Positions 59,561 to 64,000 of a stretch of 64,000 bases of DNA are shown in pieces; the first letter of the stretch is position 1; each line of letters starts with the position of its first letter. A program made the translations under genes and the position numbers. The DNA lies in assembly GCF_023159225.1 (NCBI RefSeq), contig NC_063172.1, positions 63,174,828 through 63,238,827 on the forward strand, read 5' to 3'. Source of the DNA: Perognathus longimembris pacificus. Taxonomy: Eukaryota > Chordata > Mammalia > Rodentia > Heteromyidae. The notes under the pieces are model-generated. The model did not search any database and was not told the origin of the DNA. It saw only the letters and a list, made by a program, of their open reading frames with translations.

Positions 59561-60235
59561 TGTAAGTTATTCTAGAATATTCTGAAATGTGAGGAGCCCT
59601 CAGTATTCCAGATAGGCAGTGGTTGGGAAGAAGAGTGGGTGGTATAAGGCTGTGATTTTTGGTGACTTACTGAAGTACAGATGCTGAGTCTAACAAGCAC
59701 CATCCCGCCTCCCAGATGATGGGCCTGAATTCCTAGAGGCATGGGCAGGGACTTGGACACGAGGTTACTGGACCTGCCAGTCTTAGATCTTGAACTCTCA
59801 AGCTCCCTGTGACCCTGCCCCCTGACCTGACCCTATCTAGGCCTGGACCAGCTCAGGCACAGGGACACCATGTCACCTGTCTCCTATCTGCTGGTGTCCT
59901 GTCTCCTGGCGCTCCTCCAGTCAACATGGCATCCTACTTCAGCTCTCCACTGGAAGTGATCTGGTTTGCTGGTATTGTTTTTCTACTCTTTCTTTTCTCT
60001 CCTGCTCTCATGGCTCAGTTTTCTGACAGCGTCAAGTATATTCGTGGGGCTGCAGGTCTTTGTGACAAGAGTCGGCCTGCAATTGCTGGCATTCTAATAA
60101 AGACTCCTGATCTGACCTCTCAAAATGTGGCTTCTGTTTTCTCACCATATAGCATTATCAGCCTTATTGGGCACCTGCTCTTTTACCTTATGAGATCTAT
60201 ATTGACTCCACATTTAGTGAATTAAATCACAGTAC
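59561..60235 (+). other. unassigned segment with a 138-codon ORF
   Basis: An ORF runs from 59809 to 60225 on plus. Its middle has two hydrophobic stretches (IWFAGIVFLLFLFSPAL and a weaker one near ISLIGHLLFYLM). There are no splice signals, known domain or poly-A tail. The text around 59760-59850 (actctcaagctccctgtgac, then cctgacctgaccctatctag) has the look of an old LTR-type repeat, so the ORF may be accidental. No function assigned. Confidence 0.25.
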
Positions 60236-60604
60236 ACCCAGTTTGAACGGACACAACATATACAGCCAAGGGGGAAAAGTTAAAACTATTCTAATAATAA
60301 TTAAGCAGTACTGAGCATTCTGGTCAGAAAACATCAACTTATTTAAGAGTAACAAAACTGCTAAGAGGTCTATTTGCAATGATGACTTTACAGCTAACAG
60401 TGATGAAATGGCACAAGGCTGCAGGGAGAAAGCAAGGACTTTAAGTCAGGACCAATTTCAAGTTCCTAATTACACATGGTCATGTATATAACTAAAAGCA
60501 ATGAGTTACCAATATTCAAAGTTCTTGGAGGGCAGGATAGTGGAGAGTGGAGGAGGAGAAAGAAAGGGATACCGAGGGGTGAAGAGGATCAAAGGACATT
60601 ATGT

Positions 60605-60606
<2 letters not shown>
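60236..60606. other. GGH: GGH intron 5, unique part
   Basis: The end (60515-60606) is purine-rich and may be an old L1 3' UTR edge. Confidence 0.35.
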
Positions 60607-60641
<35 letters not shown>

Positions 60642-60825
60642 ATTTAATATAATATATCGCAAAGGGAGATATTATGGGGAGAGGGGAGGGATGGGGAGGA
60701 ATGAGGGAAGAGGTGAATTTGTTCTAAGAACACTTTCACGCACGTATAAAAACATCACAACAAACCCCTTCTCGTACTACAAATGTGTGCTAACTCAAAA
60801 ATAAAATCAAGAAGAGTGAGAATTC
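60607..60825 (+). repeat. (CA)n followed by an L1 3' end-like segment
   Basis: About 17 CA units (60607-60640), then a G/A-rich block (gggagaggggagggatgggg) and aagaggtgaatttgttctaa. This is similar in layout to local L1 3' ends but diverged. Confidence 0.5.
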
Positions 60826-60988
60826 TCAAGTCTTCCTCATAAACAAATGTCAAGGGAACCGTACACATGCTTTGGGATGGGTAAAATAAATTAGAAAGGA
60901 TGTTATATGTGTTTTTGACTTCAGTTCTTGCTGCTAACCGGTCCTATTCCTTAAGCAGATTATAAAGGGTTGGAAAGAGTATTCTCAC

Positions 60989-61127
60989 CTTCCGTGAAGT
61001 TCAGCGGCAATGTCTTTGAGAACGTGTCTGTGAGAGTTAGTAAGCACTCTTCACTAATCAGATACGAAAGCTCTTCAAATCCCAGGCACGTGCCCCACAG
61101 GGGAAAGTAGTCTCCATCATCAAAACT
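60989..61127 (-). CDS. GGH: GGH exon 5 (catalytic Cys)
   Basis: 139 nt, phase 0 in and phase 1 out, with a C/T-rich acceptor ending ccgaag and donor gtgaga. The product begins [20 protein letters not shown]. The Cys in WGTCLG (codon at 61086-61088) is the nucleophile of the GGH family (Cys110 in the mature human enzyme). The exon ends in LNFTEG, with another N-F-T sequon. Confidence 0.98.
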
Positions 61128-61511
61128 CTTCGGAGAGTGAGAGAGGGAAAGAGAGAGAAAACTAAGTGTACTCAAAAAATTAGACACAAAAATTATATAT
61201 ATATATGTCTTGTCATTACCAGCCAGGCACATGAGTTAAGCATACATGGATTCCTGCAGATTTTTTCCAGGATCCATAAATAGACTATCAAACCAAAGAC
61301 CCAGACAGGCTGGAAAAAAAAGCCAAGAATTATTTAATCTAGCTATTAAAAGTTACTAAGCAAATGTCTCAAATGTTAAAGCAGTTATTTAGGACAGTTA
61401 GCAAGATACTAGGTCCATCAAGATTAATTATAAAATTGATGGTCATAGTTAAGGGGAGAAACCATAAGGATTATAAGCTAGGGTTCGAAGGTCGACCTAA
61501 TATGGGCATTT

Positions 61512-61745
61512 TTTTATGTGCCAGTCCTGGAGCATAAACTGAGGCCTGGGCATTGTCCCTGAGCTTTTGTGTTCAAGCCTAATACCCTACTATTTGAGCC
61601 ACAGCTGCACTCCAGCTTTTCTGTTGGTTCATTGGCGATAAGAATCTCACAGATTTCCCTGCCTGGGCTGGCTTCAAATTGAAATCCTTAGATGTCAGCC
61701 TCTTGAATACCCTGTATTACAGGGAAACCCACTGGTCCCAGTCAA
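61512..61745 (-). mobile_element. antisense dimeric SINE in intron 4
   Basis: tatgtgccagtcctggagca, then tactatttgagccacagctg, then cattggcgataagaatctca and aaacccactggtcccagtca. Diverged. Confidence 0.75.
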
Positions 61746-62098
61746 ATGTGGGCATTTTTAAAGAAAGTCAGAGGCTCTTCACGTTTGATTAATGTAGCCT
61801 AAAGTATATGAACTGAAGGTATTCAAAGAAAGCCCCTCTGGTTGAAGATCCTACAGACTGACTGATTGACTATCATGATTGGAGAGATGAATTATTACAG
61901 ATGATGAGCCAAAATTACATAGGGTTATCTTTTAATAGTCATTCACTATTAATATATAAAGTGACCATCCATGTGAGTACAAGATAACACTTTTGGAATG
62001 CACTGTTAAACTGAGAACCTCTAGATTCCCTCCACCCTAAAGCTAAGAAAGTTCTAACAGCTGAAACCTGTAGAAGAGCCTCTCCACTATACTGAAGC
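61746..62098. other. GGH: GGH intron 4, unique part
   Basis: Nothing recognised. Confidence 0.4.
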
Positions 62099-62330
62099 CT
62101 GCCTACCTATGCTCCCAATGATACAGTTGGAAAAACATTAATCCATGAAACCCCTTTGTTCTGTAGCTATAAAAGCAAGTGCACCTTCTTCTACATCAGA
62201 ATATATTATTTAGGATAACCTGACATTGTGTTCCAGGACTTTGGTCACTCATATTGGGCTCAGAATAAACTACCTCTTATTCCTTTTGGAACAAAAACTA
62301 AGTTTTCTATCTACAGGTTACCGAGAAGGA
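62099..62330 (+). other. possible solitary LTR (TATA and poly-A spacing)
   Basis: tataaaag (62168-62175) is followed 96 nt later by aataaa (62264-62269) within gggctcagaataaactacct, a layout typical of the U3-R-U5 core of an LTR. Clear LTR ends and a target duplication were not found, so this is only a suggestion. Confidence 0.3.
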
Positions 62331-62599
62331 AGGCCAATGGGACTGAAGGAATTGCCAAAAAGAGTAGATTTTTTAAATTATTTTTATTATGCCAGTGAGA
62401 TATATTTAGAATGCTCTATTAAGAGAATTACTAATGGATGACTAATGCTCAGTGCAATATGAAAGGATAAGAGGCTACAGAGAAGTACTAGAATTACTAA
62501 GCTATGAAAAGCTGGAGTTCACACCTAGAAAGCCTGAATTAGATGAGGCATACAGACATGGCAGAAGCATGTTTGTGCTGGTGGAGAATGGTGCGGAAA

Positions 62600-62818
62600 A
62601 GATGAAGGGGGCAGGCTGGGTAATTCCAGAAGCAATACTTACAAAACCATTTGGTGTAAAACCAACTGCACAACTCTTGGGGGGAGAAGGAAAGGGGGGG
62701 GGGAAATGAGGGAGGAGGTAACAAGTTGAACAAGCAATGTACTGTCTTACGTATGAATCTGTAACCCCTCTGTACCACACTTTGACAATAAAGAAAGAAG
62801 TTTAATTAAAAAAAAAAA
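62600..62818 (+). mobile_element. L1 3' UTR, first of a tandem pair
   Basis: ccagaagcaatacttacaaa, then ccatttggtgtaaaaccaac and a G-rich block (62680-62700), then ctgtaacccctctgtaccac and a poly-A tail. Its start overlaps the lineage seen at 36195 and 39562. Confidence 0.8.
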
Positions 62819-62997
62819 GTATTGCCTATGTTGGAAAGGAACTGTACAACTAGCAGGCTGGGAGGGAGGGGAGATGAGAGAAAAATGAGGGAGGGTGTAA
62901 CAAGTATGACAAAAAAATGTACTCACTCACTACCTTATTATGTAACTGTAACCCCTCTGCACATCACCTTGACAATAAAATTAAGTTTAAAAAAAAG
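62819..62997 (+). mobile_element. L1 3' UTR, second of a tandem pair
   Basis: ggaaaggaactgtacaacta, then gtgtaacaagtatgacaaaa, then taactgtaacccctctgcac and a short A tail. agtattgcc occurs at both ends (about 62818-62826 and 62995-63003), consistent with a short target duplication. Confidence 0.75.
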
Positions 62998-63079
62998 TAT
63001 TGCCACATGTCTAACAGCAGAGACAGTCTCCCAGACACACACCAAACCCATCTAGAGTGATGCAGTCACAGACACTTAC

Positions 63080-63164
63080 CTGGATGGCCATCTTGTAAAA
63101 CGTTTTGGCCACGTGGGCATATTCTGAATGCATAAGGCTGACACTTCCTCCAGGTAAAAGGAGT
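63080..63164 (-). CDS. GGH: GGH exon 4
   Basis: 85 nt, entered in phase 2 and left in phase 0, with acceptor gttgtttcag and donor gtaagt. The product LLLPGGSVSLMHSEYAHVAKTFYKMAIQ has the GGH signature LFPGGSV with one change (LLPGGSV). It is the most upstream GGH exon in the window; exons 1-3 are expected to the right. Confidence 0.97.
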
Positions 63165-63960
63165 CTGAAACAACAGCAACGAGATGCATTTCCCCCATGA
63201 ATACCAACGGAATACAACCTTTTCACTGTAAAGCACATTTTTCCTTTAAAAAAATCAAAATATTAAGATACACATACACATGCATATGTAATTAAACATA
63301 TACAATATATGAAAGTTTCAATCTTATCCATTTCGAAACTGGTACAGTTAGCAACACCTTAGGGTCTATTCTTTTAAAACCTTTTTTCAATGAATACGTT
63401 TATTTGGCGACGCATGGGAAACGTGTGCGTGGAGGACTGCGAGGGCCTGAGGAGGCTGGTGTCAACGAAGGATAACAGTGTGGAAGATAGATGCAGAAGG
63501 CCTCCGTTAATGTAAAACCAGAGCTGCTTTCCACGGAGCAACTGGACAAGAACTGGACAAAAATATTTATTCCCATTTACACAACTACTATTTTAAATTC
63601 CTTTCCAAATAAGAATGCAAATGGGATAAGGTTGGAAGGGATGAAGTGATCCAAAAGCATATTTTCAATAAGCCCTTCTATTATAGGCTGGCCTGTAATT
63701 ACATTTGTCCCTTCCAAAGTATTCTTCCTATGCCAACATTGTAAATGTTTTACTAAAATGACCTGGTTTTACACTAAATACTTACTGATCCAAACTGAAA
63801 GACAGATAATTTTTTTGAACATAGCTTAAAAATACCAAACACATGAAGGTGGATTTTAAAAGTGAAATTACAAAGCTCTTCAGAAAAAAAAAAGTTTACA
63901 GTAAAAATAAGACTTCTTCCCATCCTACTGCCAAACAACTGCTCTTAACATCTGTTGTCA
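63165..63960. other. GGH: GGH intron 3, partial
   Basis: AT-rich intronic sequence. No further exon recognised before the edge. Confidence 0.45.
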
Positions 63961-64000
63961 GAAGCCAGGTGAGGTGGCTCACACCAGTAATCCTAACTAC
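63961..64000 (+). mobile_element. SINE head cut by the window edge
   Basis: gaagccaggtgaggtggctc followed by acaccagtaatcctaactac is the start of a B1/ID-type SINE. Confidence 0.75.

Larger units (their letters stand above)
46016..64000 (-). other. GGH: GGH gene, exons 4-9 (partial)
   Basis: Gamma-glutamyl hydrolase is a secreted/lysosomal glycoprotein that trims the polyglutamate tail of folates and antifolates. Six exons totalling 679 coding nt were found by translation and similarity to the human protein. All junctions are GT-AG and the phases join correctly. They encode about 225 residues, the C-terminal 70% of a protein of about 318. The missing N-terminus (signal peptide and first part of the class I glutamine-amidotransferase-like fold) lies in exons 1-3 to the right of the window. 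Catalytic Cys and His are present and no stop or frameshift interrupts the exons, so the gene looks functional. Confidence 0.96.

Overview
This is mammalian genomic DNA, almost certainly from a rodent of the superfamily Geomyoidea (kangaroo rats, pocket mice, pocket gophers). The clue is the most repeated element in the window: a dimeric tRNA/ID-derived SINE with an A box (TGGCCTAGTGG), a B box (GGTTCGATTCC) and a second half beginning CGGCCAGAAGTGGCGCTGTGG. It matches the IDL-Geo type described from Geomyoidea. Introns, GT-AG splice sites, L1 retrotransposons and abundant CA/GA microsatellites exclude a prokaryotic or viral source. The organism call is an inference from the SINE; no species is claimed.

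Right third (about 46.0-64 kb): the 3' two thirds of GGH, gamma-glutamyl hydrolase, on the minus strand. Six exons were found by translation, counted as exons 4-9 of a nine-exon gene. All have canonical splice sites, continuous phase, the catalytic Cys and His, and a normal C-terminus and stop. Exons 1-3 lie beyond the right edge. The introns are full of SINEs, old L1 3' ends, an ancient LTR-like repeat and a local tandem duplication. Two insertions lie within about 45 nt of the last two 3' splice sites of the gene.

Left two thirds (1-46 kb): no protein-coding exon could be proved. In other mammals the gene convergent with GGH is NKAIN3, so this stretch is probably the NKAIN3-GGH intergenic region or the 3' side of NKAIN3, but no NKAIN3 coding exon was recognised. 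It is a mosaic of unique AT-rich DNA, dimeric SINEs, a Tigger/MER2-like DNA transposon relic, ancient LTR-like repeats, L1 3' ends of at least two lineages, and long microsatellites.

The main mobile feature is a full-length L1 (22019-28377). It has a YY1-like 5' end, ORF1, a 47-nt spacer and ORF2 with all endonuclease, reverse transcriptase and Cys-knuckle signatures. It is broken only by three one-base frameshifts. A young SINE sits directly at its 5' end, and the two elements share three copies of one target-site duplication: TSD-SINE-TSD-L1-TSD.

The long low-complexity ORFs (GA-rich tract at 20.8-21.1 kb, CA/GA tracts, L1 5' UTR antisense) are read as artefacts of repeats. No previously undescribed gene system was found. 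The most interesting items are the compound L1/SINE insertion, the near-intact L1 and the transposon insertions at the GGH splice sites.
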